NCBI RefSeq assembly: GCF_000503895.1
Contig: NC_022997.1
Coordinates: 1,074,501 to 1,138,500, forward strand
DNA from: Hyphomicrobium nitrativorans NL23
GTDB lineage: Bacteria > Pseudomonadota > Alphaproteobacteria > Rhizobiales > Hyphomicrobiaceae
DNA length: 64,000 bases
Direction: 5' to 3'
Shown: positions 53,131-60,945 of the stretch, piece by piece
How the letters are laid out: every line of letters starts with the position of its first letter
Numbering within the stretch: position 1 is the first letter of the stretch
Notes under the pieces: generated by a model
Database searches by the model: none
Told to the model about the DNA's origin: nothing
What the model saw: only the letters and a program-made list of their open reading frames with translations
Position numbers and translations under genes: made by a program

Positions 53131-54601
53131 GGAGCTCTCCCATCGGGGTTCCGTTTTCGTCGAGCATTTCCGCTGCGGCGAGGGCTGTGGTGAGGCGGCC
53201 TTCTTCCTTGTAGTAGCGGGCGCGTTCGTAGAAGGCTGGACGTGCGATGCCGGTCGATCGATGATGACCGACGAGCTTTCCTGCGGCGTCCTCGCCCGTG
53301 ATCTCGTAGACGATCAGATTCTGCAGCGTGATGACGTCGTCTTCCATGCCGGTCACTTCGGTGATGTGGGTCACCTTGCGTGAGCCGTCGCGCAGACGGG
53401 CGGCCTGGATGATCACGTCGATGGAGCCCACGATCATTTCACGAATGGTTTTGATGGGGAGCGCAAAGCCGCCCATCATGATCATGCTTTCGAGGCGGCT
53501 CAGCGCTTCGCGCGGGCTGTTGGAGTGGAGCGTGCCCATCGATCCGTCATGGCCCGTATTCATGGCCTGGAGGAGGTCGAACGCCTCCGGGCCGCGGACT
53601 TCGCCGACGATGATCCGCTCGGGCCGCATGCGCAGGCAGTTCTTGACGAGATCGCGCATGGTGATCTCGCCTTCTCCTTCGAGGTTGGGCGGGCGCGTTT
53701 CGAGACGCACGACGTGGGGCTGCTGGAGCTGAAGCTCGGCAGAGTCTTCGCAGGTGATGATGCGTTCGTCGTGGTCGATGCAGCCGGTGAGACAGTTCAG
53801 AAGCGTCGTCTTGCCCGAACCTGTGCCGCCGGAAATCAGCACGTTGCAACGTACGCGGCCGATGACTTCGAGAACCGTTTTCGCGTCCGGCGTGATGGCG
53901 CCGAACTTCATGATCTGTTCGAGAGTGAGGCGATCCTTCTTGAACTTGCGGATGGTCAGCGCCGGGCCGTCGATGGCGAGCGGGGGTGCGATGACGTTGA
54001 CACGCGAACCGTCGGGGAGGCGCGCGTCGCAAATCGGGCTCGATTCGTCCACGCGCCGGCCAACCTGACTCACGATGCGCTGGCAAATGTTCATGAGCTG
54101 CTGGTTGTCGGCAAAGCGCACGTTCGTTTTCTGCGACTTGCCGCCGACTTCGATGAACGTCGTCGTGGCGCCGTTGACCATGATGTCCGCGATGTCGTCG
54201 CGTGCGAGCAGCGGTTCCAGGGGGCCGTAACCGAGCACGTCGTTACAGATGTCCTCAAGCAGCTCTTCCTGCTCGGCGATGGACATGACGACGTTTTTGA
54301 CCTGGATGATTTCGGAGACGATGTCGCGAATTTCTTCGCGCGCCGCTGCCGCGTCGAGCTTGGCAAGCTGAGTCAGGTCGATGGTGTCGATGAGCGCGTT
54401 AAAGACCGTAGTCTTGACGTCGTAGTATTCTTCGGAATGCGGACGCTGCTGCTCTTGCGGCTCGGCGCGCGTCGGGATGGCGGCCGCCGGCGCTGCAGCC
54501 TTGGGCGAGGCAGGCTGGTGGGTTGCGGCAGATGCCGTCGGTGCGGGTTCGGCGGGGAGCCGCCGCTGCAATCCAGGATCATTCGTACGCCGGCCGAACA
54601 T
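53123..54601 (-). CDS. cpaF: Tad pilus assembly ATPase TadA/CpaF
   Basis: A 492-residue secretion ATPase of the VirB11/GspE superfamily. The N-terminal 80 residues are disordered and Ala/Pro-rich. The ATPase core has [12 protein letters not shown] (Walker A, Lys264), [18 protein letters not shown] (Asp box), [19 protein letters not shown] (Walker B) and [20 protein letters not shown] (His box). It powers pilus extension and, in the Tad system, probably retraction as well. The ATG at 54601 has GAGGA about six bases upstream. Confidence 0.96.
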   Translation of the reverse strand: MFGRRTNDPGLQRRLPAEPAPTASAATHQPASPKAAAPAAAIPTRAEPQEQQRPHSEEYYDVKTTVFNALIDTIDLTQLAKLDAAAAREEIRDIVSEIIQVKNVVMSIAEQEELLEDICNDVLGYGPLEPLLARDDIADIMVNGATTTFIEVGGKSQKTNVRFADNQQLMNICQRIVSQVGRRVDESSPICDARLPDGSRVNVIAPPLAIDGPALTIRKFKKDRLTLEQIMKFGAITPDAKTVLEVIGRVRCNVLISGGTGSGKTTLLNCLTGCIDHDERIITCEDSAELQLQQPHVVRLETRPPNLEGEGEITMRDLVKNCLRMRPERIIVGEVRGPEAFDLLQAMNTGHDGSMGTLHSNSPREALSRLESMIMMGGFALPIKTIREMIVGSIDVIIQAARLRDGSRKVTHITEVTGMEDDVITLQNLIVYEITGEDAAGKLVGHHRSTGIARPAFYERARYYKEEGRLTTALAAAEMLDENGTPMGELLG

Positions 54602-54611
54602 GTCTTAATCC

Positions 54612-55919
54612 TCAGCGCATGAGCTTGAGTTTTTCGAGAAGAGGCGCGAGAGGCGACTTCTTCTCCGCTTTGATCTCTTTGCGATGGGCAAGCGTCATCG
54701 CGATGTCGCGGAAGCTCTGCACCGCCTTTGCCTTTGCGCTGTACTCTTCGACCATCTGGCCGTTGTTGGCGGCCTGCCCAAAGTTTTCGCAGTCGAAGTC
54801 GATGACTGCGAGGGTCTCGATCCCGAGTGCGCTCTCGAATTCCTTGACGGTGATCTCGGGGCGCTTCTGCATGTTGGCCATGTTGAGCACGAGGCGTGGC
54901 GCGGCGTCGTTCTTACGCGCCTGCTTCATGTGATCGATGATGTTCTTCGCATTGCGCAGATTGGCGAGGTCGGGGACGGCGGTGATGACGATCTCATCGG
55001 CCTGCAGGAGGAGCTGCCTCGTCCAGGGGGTCCAGATGTGCGGAAGATCCACCGCAACGAACGGCACGTTCTGGCGCACGACATCGACGACCGTCTGACA
55101 ATCGTCGGGCGTCAGGTCGTAGTCACGGTCCAGCACGACGGGAGCAGCGAAGATCGACAGGTGCTTCGAGCATGTCGTCAGGAGGCGGTCGAGCAGCACC
55201 TCGTCGAGGCGGTCCGGGTTCTGGAGCGCATCGCCGATGCCTTGCACGGGGTCCTGATTGAAGTCGAGGCCAGCGGTTCCGAAAGCCAGATCCATGTCGC
55301 CGATGACGATGTCGGTCTCCAGGATTTCGGACAGCGTCCAGGCGACGTTGTGGCAGATGGTGGACGAGCCCACGCCGCCCTTTGCGCCCATGAAGGCGAA
55401 CACCTGACCGACGGGGTCGGTTGCCGGGTTGTTGTAAAGCCCGGAGAGGCACTCCATCAGCTCGAACGGTGTGATGGGCATCACGAGATATTCGGAAACG
55501 CCGCGGCGGATGAGGTCGCGATAGAGCATCACGTCGTTGGTCTGGCCGACGATCACGACCTTGGTGCCGGGGTCGCAGCTCTGGGCGAGTTCGTCGAGTT
55601 CCGCGATCAGGGCCGCGTGAGACCGCTGCGACTCCAGAATAATCAGGTTGGGTGTCGGGCTTTCCTGATAATGGGCCACGGCCGCAGCCGCGCCGCCCAT
55701 CTGGATCGTGAGATGTGTTTTGCTGAGGCGACGATCTTCGGAGGCGTCCTGCAGGACTTCGGCGAGAGCCGGTGTCTCGCAGAAGGCCTGGATCGAAATG
55801 CGCGGCAAGGGACGCGCACGGTCGCTCAATGCGGCCGTGGACGCGTCCGATGTGTCTTCCAGCGGTGCGAGCGGGTCCAGTGGATCGGAGCGCGATGAGC
55901 CGTATGCGTGCTGTGTCAT
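54612..55919 (-). CDS. cpaE: Tad pilus localisation ATPase CpaE/TadZ
   Basis: A 435-residue MinD/ParA-like protein. A receiver-like N-terminal domain (PNLIILESQRSHAALIAELDEL, VIVGQTNDVMLYRDLIRRGVSEYLV) is followed by a ParA-like ATPase with the deviant Walker A GAKGGVGSS and IVIGDMDLAFGTAGLDF. CpaE/TadZ places the pilus at the cell pole in Caulobacter and related bacteria. The ATG at 55919 follows the cpaD stop by two bases; the longer frame upstream lies over cpaD and is not real. Confidence 0.94.
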   Translation of the reverse strand: MTQHAYGSSRSDPLDPLAPLEDTSDASTAALSDRARPLPRISIQAFCETPALAEVLQDASEDRRLSKTHLTIQMGGAAAAVAHYQESPTPNLIILESQRSHAALIAELDELAQSCDPGTKVVIVGQTNDVMLYRDLIRRGVSEYLVMPITPFELMECLSGLYNNPATDPVGQVFAFMGAKGGVGSSTICHNVAWTLSEILETDIVIGDMDLAFGTAGLDFNQDPVQGIGDALQNPDRLDEVLLDRLLTTCSKHLSIFAAPVVLDRDYDLTPDDCQTVVDVVRQNVPFVAVDLPHIWTPWTRQLLLQADEIVITAVPDLANLRNAKNIIDHMKQARKNDAAPRLVLNMANMQKRPEITVKEFESALGIETLAVIDFDCENFGQAANNGQMVEEYSAKAKAVQSFRDIAMTLAHRKEIKAEKKSPLAPLLEKLKLMR

Positions 55920-55921
55920 GG

Positions 55922-56677
55922 CTATCTCGTACGTGCGTCTGTTGCGACGTCCGTGCTGTCTCTCGGGTCGGTCGGTCGGTCGGCGCCCGTGTGTTCGCCG
56001 CGGACGTATTTGTCGAATGTCACGTCGCGACGGTCGCCGTAGCGTTCGCCTTCGGTGCGGGGTCCGATCAGATCGGCGGGGTTTGCGATCATGGCGGCCA
56101 GGTTGCGCTGGTTTGCGCAGCCGAAGTTCCAATAGTTGGCGTTGTCGCGCTGGTCGGCCAGGTTGGTCGGCCAGTAGCCGCAGGTCGGCGCTTCGGCGAC
56201 GTAGGTGAGGTAGGAGAGGCGTACCGGCGCGCTGAGCCTGCCGCCTTGGTAGGCTTCTACGGCGATGGACGATTCCGCAAAGCCGTTGTCGCTCACCATC
56301 TGGCGGATCTCGCCAACCGCGTTCATAGCGGCAATCTCGTTGTTGCCTCCGCTGGGCGCCTGGATGACGAGACGGCTGTTGCCGGCATCGCTGGCGCGTG
56401 CGCGATGCACGAAGTCGAGCACGTCCGCCCGCTGGCGCGGGGAGAGGCGGCGGGCCTGAGGCGCGACGTTGACCTCGATCGTCTGCGGCTGTTGCGAGAC
56501 GATGATCGGGTGGCGTTGAGCCGGATCGACAAGCGACCATCCGGCAACCTGCGGGGCGCCGACATCGTGGCGGCAGCCCGCGGCGCCGACGGCGACGAGC
56601 GCCAGCAGTGCACATGCGAGTGTCGCGCGGCGCGGTTCGAAGCGGCCTACTCGGGGCGATTGACGTGTCTGTTGCAT
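55922..56677 (-). CDS. cpaD: Tad pilus lipoprotein CpaD
   Basis: A 251-residue lipoprotein with signal peptide ending VGAAGC. The CpaD family is seen in LSPRQRADVLDFVHRARAS, VRLSYLTYVAEAPTCGYWP and NFGCANQRNLAAMIANPADL. It is a periplasmic, outer-membrane-associated protein needed for secretin stability. ATG 56677 is preferred, GTG 56680 is just ahead of it. The C-terminus is Asp/Thr/Arg-rich and variable. Confidence 0.92.
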   Translation of the reverse strand: MQQTRQSPRVGRFEPRRATLACALLALVAVGAAGCRHDVGAPQVAGWSLVDPAQRHPIIVSQQPQTIEVNVAPQARRLSPRQRADVLDFVHRARASDAGNSRLVIQAPSGGNNEIAAMNAVGEIRQMVSDNGFAESSIAVEAYQGGRLSAPVRLSYLTYVAEAPTCGYWPTNLADQRDNANYWNFGCANQRNLAAMIANPADLIGPRTEGERYGDRRDVTFDKYVRGEHTGADRPTDPRDSTDVATDARTR

Positions 56678-56701
56678 CACAAGCGTCTCCAGCGTCGGCC
56701 G

Positions 56702-58342
56702 TTATTCGATGATGAACCCGTAGTCGCCCTTGAGGTCACCCACCGGGGCGGCCGCGTCGGGTGCGCCATAGATGCGGTTCAGGTGACCCATGAAGTTCGC
56801 CTTGCGGTCGGTGGCTTCGGCGAGGCCGTCGATGGGCTTGGCGAGCTGGCGCGGCGACACCGGCCGTACGAGATAAGGCGTCACGATCACCACGAGCTCG
56901 GTTTCCTCTTTCACGAAGTCGCGGCTGCGGAACAGCGTGCCGAGCACGGGCAGATCCTTGAGGCCCGGGAAGCCGTCGATGTTCTGACGGGTCGAGTCCG
57001 AGATCAGGCCGGCGAGAGCCAGCGCGCCGCCGGACGGCAACTCGACGGTCGAGTTCGCCTTGCGCGTCTTGAGGGCCGGGATCGAGATGTTCTGCACCTG
57101 GATCGCGCCGTTGGTGGTGAGCTCGCTGACCTCGCTCTCGATCTTGAGGCTGATGCGGCCTTCAGACAGAACGGTGGGGGTGAAGGAGATGCCGATGCCG
57201 TAAGGCTTGTACTGCACCGTGGTCTGGCCGATGCCGCTCGGCTCGATGACGGGGAACTCGCCGCCGGCGAGGAACTTGGCGGATTCACCCGAGACGGCCG
57301 TGAGGTTCGGCTCGGCGAGCGTTCTCAGGAGGCCGTCGCGTTCGAGCGCACGCAGCGTATGGGAGACTTGCGAGGTGCCGTTGCTCCAGCCGCCGCTGAC
57401 ACCGCTGTTGCCGAACGTGCCGGTGGCCGGTCCGGTGTTCCAGTTGCAGAGCACGCCAGCCGTCGTACATCCGACGCCCGTCGCGGCGTCGAACGCCGTC
57501 GTGCCGAGGCCTGGCACAGGGATGCCGCCGAGACCCGCCGCTGCCGTCAAGGGAAGCGCATTCTCCGTCAGAATGGCGGTCGAGAAGTTGCCCGAGTTGA
57601 TGGCGGCGCCCAGGTTGACGCCGAACTGCTTCAAGAGTGTGCGCTGAACTTCGGCCACGACGACGCGCAGCATCACCTGCTCTTCCGCCTCGACAGAAAG
57701 GAGATTGATGACCGGCTTTGCCTCGCCGGAGTTCGAGGGGCTTCCCGATTGGGCGTTCGCGCCGCTCGCGGAGCCTGCCGGACCGGACGCGGCGGCGCCA
57801 GGAACGGAGCTCATGAGGCCGGCGCCCTCGGAGGAGACGAAGGCTTTCGCGAGATTGGTTGCCATGTGGGAATCGGCGGGCGCGCGCACGGTGCCGGTCA
57901 GCACAAGCGATCGGCCTGCAAGTTCCACACGGATGTTCGATCCGGGAATGAGACGCGCGAGCAGGCTTTCGAGACCGCTCGAGTCCGCACCGACCGAAAT
58001 GTCGAGCGTCAGGACCTGGTGGCCCGCCGCATCGAAGAAGAAGGCATTCGTCTGTCCGGGGCGCTTGGCGATCAGAAATACGCGGTTGGACGTCTGGACG
58101 ACGGCGTCGACGCCTTGCGGGTCGGACACGAGGACGTCGCGCAACTCGAAGTCGAACTCAACGAGCAGGGATTTTCCGGCTCCGAGAGACACGGAGCGGT
58201 TCTGGGGCAACATGCCGTCGTCGCTGATGCGTAAAACGGACGAGCCGGTGTTCGGTTCAGGACCAGCTTCGGGTGCCGGGCTCCATGCTGCCATCACCAG
58301 CGCGTTCAGTGCGAGGGCACAAAGAAACTTCATCTTTCGCAT
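56702..58342 (-). CDS. cpaC: Tad pilus secretin CpaC/RcpA
   Basis: A 546-residue outer-membrane secretin. After a signal peptide (to about residue 26) come a pilus-formation N-terminal domain (VSLGAGKSLLVEFDFELRDV), a BON-like region (LAGRSLVLTGTVRAPADS), and the secretin domain with VMLRVVVAEVQRTLLKQFGV, SGESAKFLAGGEFPV and VTPYLVRPV. A Gly/Ser/Ala-rich insert (about residues 180-210) separates the domains. It forms the outer-membrane pore for the pilus. Confidence 0.94.
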   Translation of the reverse strand: MRKMKFLCALALNALVMAAWSPAPEAGPEPNTGSSVLRISDDGMLPQNRSVSLGAGKSLLVEFDFELRDVLVSDPQGVDAVVQTSNRVFLIAKRPGQTNAFFFDAAGHQVLTLDISVGADSSGLESLLARLIPGSNIRVELAGRSLVLTGTVRAPADSHMATNLAKAFVSSEGAGLMSSVPGAAASGPAGSASGANAQSGSPSNSGEAKPVINLLSVEAEEQVMLRVVVAEVQRTLLKQFGVNLGAAINSGNFSTAILTENALPLTAAAGLGGIPVPGLGTTAFDAATGVGCTTAGVLCNWNTGPATGTFGNSGVSGGWSNGTSQVSHTLRALERDGLLRTLAEPNLTAVSGESAKFLAGGEFPVIEPSGIGQTTVQYKPYGIGISFTPTVLSEGRISLKIESEVSELTTNGAIQVQNISIPALKTRKANSTVELPSGGALALAGLISDSTRQNIDGFPGLKDLPVLGTLFRSRDFVKEETELVVIVTPYLVRPVSPRQLAKPIDGLAEATDRKANFMGHLNRIYGAPDAAAPVGDLKGDYGFIIE

Positions 58343-58403
58343 CGTTCAACCGGCTTTCTCGCGGACTGGAAACTCGCGTTTTACTCAATGGCACGCTGTT
58401 TAC

Positions 58404-59207
58404 TCAGTTCACGCCGTACGCGCGTGACGGGGTTCCGTAACGCAGCACGCGGACGGCGGTGCTTTCACGCGTACTGGGATCCGTGCCCGCCATGGGGCCG
58501 GCTTCGAGGTCGAGATCCGCAATCGAGCGCAGGGTGAGCGAGATCTCTCCCATCGAGTTGGCAAGCGCCAACAGTTCGGCCTGGCGTGCCGTCAGTTCGA
58601 GCGTTGCCGTCGCGGCGCTTCCGTCGGCGGTCTTGCGGCCCTCCTTGGTCTCGATCTGCTGGCCGATGGCGAGCACGCGGACGTTGCCGAACAGAAGGTC
58701 GCTGACGTAATCCTCGCCGCCCGAGCGTCCGCGCACGCGGCGGATGAGGATGACATCGACCCGGTCGTTGGGGAGGATGAGATTGCCGACGGCGGTCTCC
58801 TCCTTGATCCGGGTCGAGATGGCGCGCATTCCGGCCGGCAGAATGGCCGCAAGCACGCCGCCCTGGCCGGCGCGGACGAGCTTCTGTTCGGTGATCGGTT
58901 CGCCCGCCATCATCGGCGCGCGCGCAATGGAGCCGGAGAGCTGGGTCATCGCGTCGGGGCGGTCTTCGCGCGTGATGAAGCCGGTGGTGACCGTTTCCTT
59001 CGGCCAGGACTGCCAGCGGAACAGGCTATCGTTCGTGATCTGACCAAGACCGATGTCCGTGCGGGCCACGAGCACGTCGTTGCTCTCGACCTTGACTTCG
59101 ACTGTCTTTTCGACGGGCGGTTTGTTGACCATGGCGCTTACCATGAAAAACGCCAGAAGACCGGCGGTGGCCGCTACAGTCACTCCAATGAGTTGTGGCC
59201 GTTTCAT
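58404..59207 (-). CDS. cpaB: Tad pilus assembly protein CpaB/RcpC
   Basis: A 267-residue protein with an N-terminal membrane anchor or signal (about residues 5-27) and a SAF domain (NDVLVARTDIGLGQITNDSL, PMMAGEPITEQKLV) followed by an RcpC/CpaB region (ALLANSMGEISLTLRS-like segment). It is a periplasmic protein that associates with the secretin. The ATG at 59207 opens a good signal, and the longer frame has none. cpaC follows after 61 bases. Confidence 0.92.
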   Translation of the reverse strand: MKRPQLIGVTVAATAGLLAFFMVSAMVNKPPVEKTVEVKVESNDVLVARTDIGLGQITNDSLFRWQSWPKETVTTGFITREDRPDAMTQLSGSIARAPMMAGEPITEQKLVRAGQGGVLAAILPAGMRAISTRIKEETAVGNLILPNDRVDVILIRRVRGRSGGEDYVSDLLFGNVRVLAIGQQIETKEGRKTADGSAATATLELTARQAELLALANSMGEISLTLRSIADLDLEAGPMAGTDPSTRESTAVRVLRYGTPSRAYGVN

Positions 59208-59313
59208 CGCGTGCGTTGTCCCATACGGCCTTATGGCCGAACCTCGTGCCTTAGGCCGAAGATTGCGGGACAAACGTCAATGCGAAGTTAATCGGCGTTC
59301 AAGGATTGGACGG

Positions 59314-59814
59314 TCAGGCCAAGAATGCGCTGAACCATGGGGTTTTAGGATACACCCATAGCGCGCTCGCGGCGATGGCGATGCCGTAGGGAATGCCGGA
59401 CTTCGGCAGGTGGAGGCGATAAGCCCACGCGGGAATAGCGTACGCGTCGAACGGCTGCTTCCTGTAGGCGAGGAGCGCCACGGCCAGGAGGCCACCGAAA
59501 AGGGTGACGCCGACAAGATAGAGTATGAGGCCGTCCATGCCGATCCAGAGCGCGCCCGCCGCCAGCAGCTTGGCGTCTCCGCCGCCGAACCCGCCGACAG
59601 CGAAGAGCACGAATGCGAGCGAGAGAACTAAGAGGCCGGCTGCGACGTGCATCATGATGGTGGAGGCGGGGAGACCCATCAGCGGGGCGAGCAGGAAGAA
59701 GACGGCCACGAGCGCGATCGAGATGCGGTTCGGGATCTTCATGGTCAGCAGGTCGGTCGCGCCTGCGAAGGTCATGATAGTGGGGAACACGAGAAGTGGT
59801 GCGTACTCGTACAT
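59314..59814 (-). CDS. cpaA: Prepilin peptidase CpaA/TadV
   Basis: A 166-residue inner-membrane aspartic protease of the A24 family. The two catalytic aspartates are in FAGATDLLTMKIPN and FGGGDAKLLAAGAL (motif GxGD as GGGD). It lacks the N-methyltransferase domain, as is usual for Tad prepilin peptidases. It processes the Flp pilins encoded just upstream. An ATG at 59814 has AAGG seven bases before it; a GTG three bases earlier is an alternative. Confidence 0.94.
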   Translation of the reverse strand: MYEYAPLLVFPTIMTFAGATDLLTMKIPNRISIALVAVFFLLAPLMGLPASTIMMHVAAGLLVLSLAFVLFAVGGFGGGDAKLLAAGALWIGMDGLILYLVGVTLFGGLLAVALLAYRKQPFDAYAIPAWAYRLHLPKSGIPYGIAIAASALWVYPKTPWFSAFLA

Positions 59815-59860
59815 CACTCGACCTTACTGTCGTTCGACAAGGGCAAATGCGGAGGTGCCG

Positions 59861-60028
59861 TCAACGGTCGAAGCCGTCCTCGACCTTGCCGAACATTGCG
59901 TCGAGGGCGCTCATGACGGCTTGCAGGCTGCCGATGATACCCACGCTCACAATCACTCCAATCAGCGCGTACTCGATGGACGTCGCGCCAGCTTCGTTTT
60001 CGAAGAAGTTTTTCAGCAAACGCTTCAT
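59861..60028 (-). CDS. Flp family type IVb pilin (copy near cpaA)
   Basis: A 55-residue prepilin. The N-terminus MKRLLKNFFENEAG precedes the Flp cleavage region GATSIEYALIGVIVSVGIIG, with the conserved Glu-Tyr pair in the mature helix; cleavage is expected after the glycine. The C-terminal part is SLQAVMSALDAMFGKVEDGFDR. It lies 46 bases ahead of cpaA and probably shares its transcript. It is shorter than the usual cut-off for gene calling and easy to miss. Confidence 0.9.
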   Translation of the reverse strand: MKRLLKNFFENEAGATSIEYALIGVIVSVGIIGSLQAVMSALDAMFGKVEDGFDR

Positions 60029-60154
60029 GTGCTTGAGCTCGCTCGGCGGAATGGACCTGAGGGGCAGCGTCCGTCAGGTTTTTTCTAGCATCGCACCGTT
60101 AAGAAGCAGTGTTTGCGCGGCTAACGTTGGCTGTATCGCTGCCCTAGGCAACAA

Positions 60155-60180
60155 AGCCACCCGAGTTTTCCCGGGTGGCT
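60155..60180 (-). terminator. Terminator between the two Flp pilin genes
   Basis: AGCCACCCG pairs with CGGGTGGCT around an eight-base loop. On the minus strand it is followed by TTTGTTGC. It lies 57 bases past the stop of the first Flp gene, so that gene can be transcribed alone, with partial readthrough into the rest of the cluster. Confidence 0.75.
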
Positions 60181-60236
60181 CCGTTGGAATTGGCTTTATG
60201 CGTGGGCGCTAGACCCGTCTCGCATCGAGCGCTGCA

Positions 60237-60416
60237 TCATTCGGCGCCAGCTTCACCCAGCTTGGTCGAAATGGTGCCGAACGTGGTGTTGAGGGCTTCC
60301 GTGAGCGGCCCAAGGCCGGCGATGATGCCGACGCCCACGATGGCGGCGATGAGGCCGTACTCGATCGCGGTGGCGCCGGACTCGTCCTTCACGAAGCGCG
60401 AGAAGAGGTTCGTCAT
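60237..60416 (-). CDS. flp: Flp family type IVb pilin (major candidate)
   Basis: A 59-residue prepilin. The signal MTNLFSRFVKDESG is cleaved after the glycine to expose ATAIEYGLIAAIVGVGIIAG, the classic Flp helix with Glu-Tyr. The mature tail is GLGPLTEALNTTFGTISTKLG. The ATG has GGGAG nine bases upstream. It has its own terminator behind it, as expected for a strongly expressed major pilin, and an AT-rich upstream region in front. Confidence 0.93.
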   Translation of the reverse strand: MTNLFSRFVKDESGATAIEYGLIAAIVGVGIIAGLGPLTEALNTTFGTISTKLGEAGAE

Positions 60417-60516
60417 GACTGGTAACTCCCTTGTGTGACTTCAAAAGTCTGCCAATAGCTCGGGGCGTGGATCTTCCGTCCCGCGCCGGAACTGGGGCTA
60501 ATCTAGCTCAGACGTG

Positions 60517-60584
60517 TTAACGCGATGTAAAAGCTATGAATGTCCAGACTGGCAATCGTATCTAAATCGTTAATCTCACTAATG
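60517..60584. promoter_or_regulatory. Two candidate CtrA boxes upstream of flp
   Basis: TTAA-N7-TAAA at 60517-60531 matches the CtrA consensus TTAA-N7-TTAA at 7 of 8 positions, about 100 bases ahead of the flp ATG. TTAA-N7-AATG at 60570-60584 matches at 6 of 8. CtrA is known to drive pilA in Caulobacter. Confidence 0.4.
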
Positions 60585-60891
60585 AAATTTGATAATGTCT
60601 AGGTGAGATTGAGTGATTTCGCCAATTGAACGGCGTTTTCATTTTATTATTCTCAGTGTATCTGTGGAATATCGTCGATATATCGTGGTTAATATTTTGT
60701 TTTACTTCTGTATTGCTTGAAGTTCTCAGCTTCTTCGGCTTCTCAAATCTGCCGGTTTGCCGGTCGCGCTCCCCCTATGGGTCTCGGAAACGTCTTCGAT
60801 CCTTCGTCGGACTATGCGCTGTGAGCCGACAGATAGGCGTGAGATCCGCCTATGCTGCGAAATGGAATTCGCAGTTGCGCAAAACGGACGT

Positions 60892-60917
60892 GGCCGCACC
60901 CTCGGAAGGATGCGGCC
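60892..60917 (-). terminator. Terminator of secA
   Basis: GGCCGCA pairs with TGCGGCC, extended by CCT/AGG around CGGA. On the minus strand it is followed by ACGTCCGTTTTGCG. It starts 29 bases past the secA stop. Confidence 0.7.
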
Positions 60918-60945
60918 CCGGAGTTCCGTTCTTCGGCGCTTCTTT

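Larger units (their letters stand above)
60417..60945. other. AT-rich region between flp and secA
   Basis: About 530 bases without a gene. From 60480 to 60780 it is clearly poorer in GC than the rest of the window, as pilin promoter regions often are. It holds an inverted repeat AATCTCAC/GTGAGATT (60572-60579 / 60603-60610), a palindrome ATATCG-T-CGATAT (60669-60681) and candidate CtrA boxes. The secA terminator lies at its right end. Confidence 0.6.

Noticed and set aside
60480-60780. Low-GC stretch as a horizontally acquired island
   Set aside because: It carries no gene or mobility function, and pilin promoter regions are often AT-rich.
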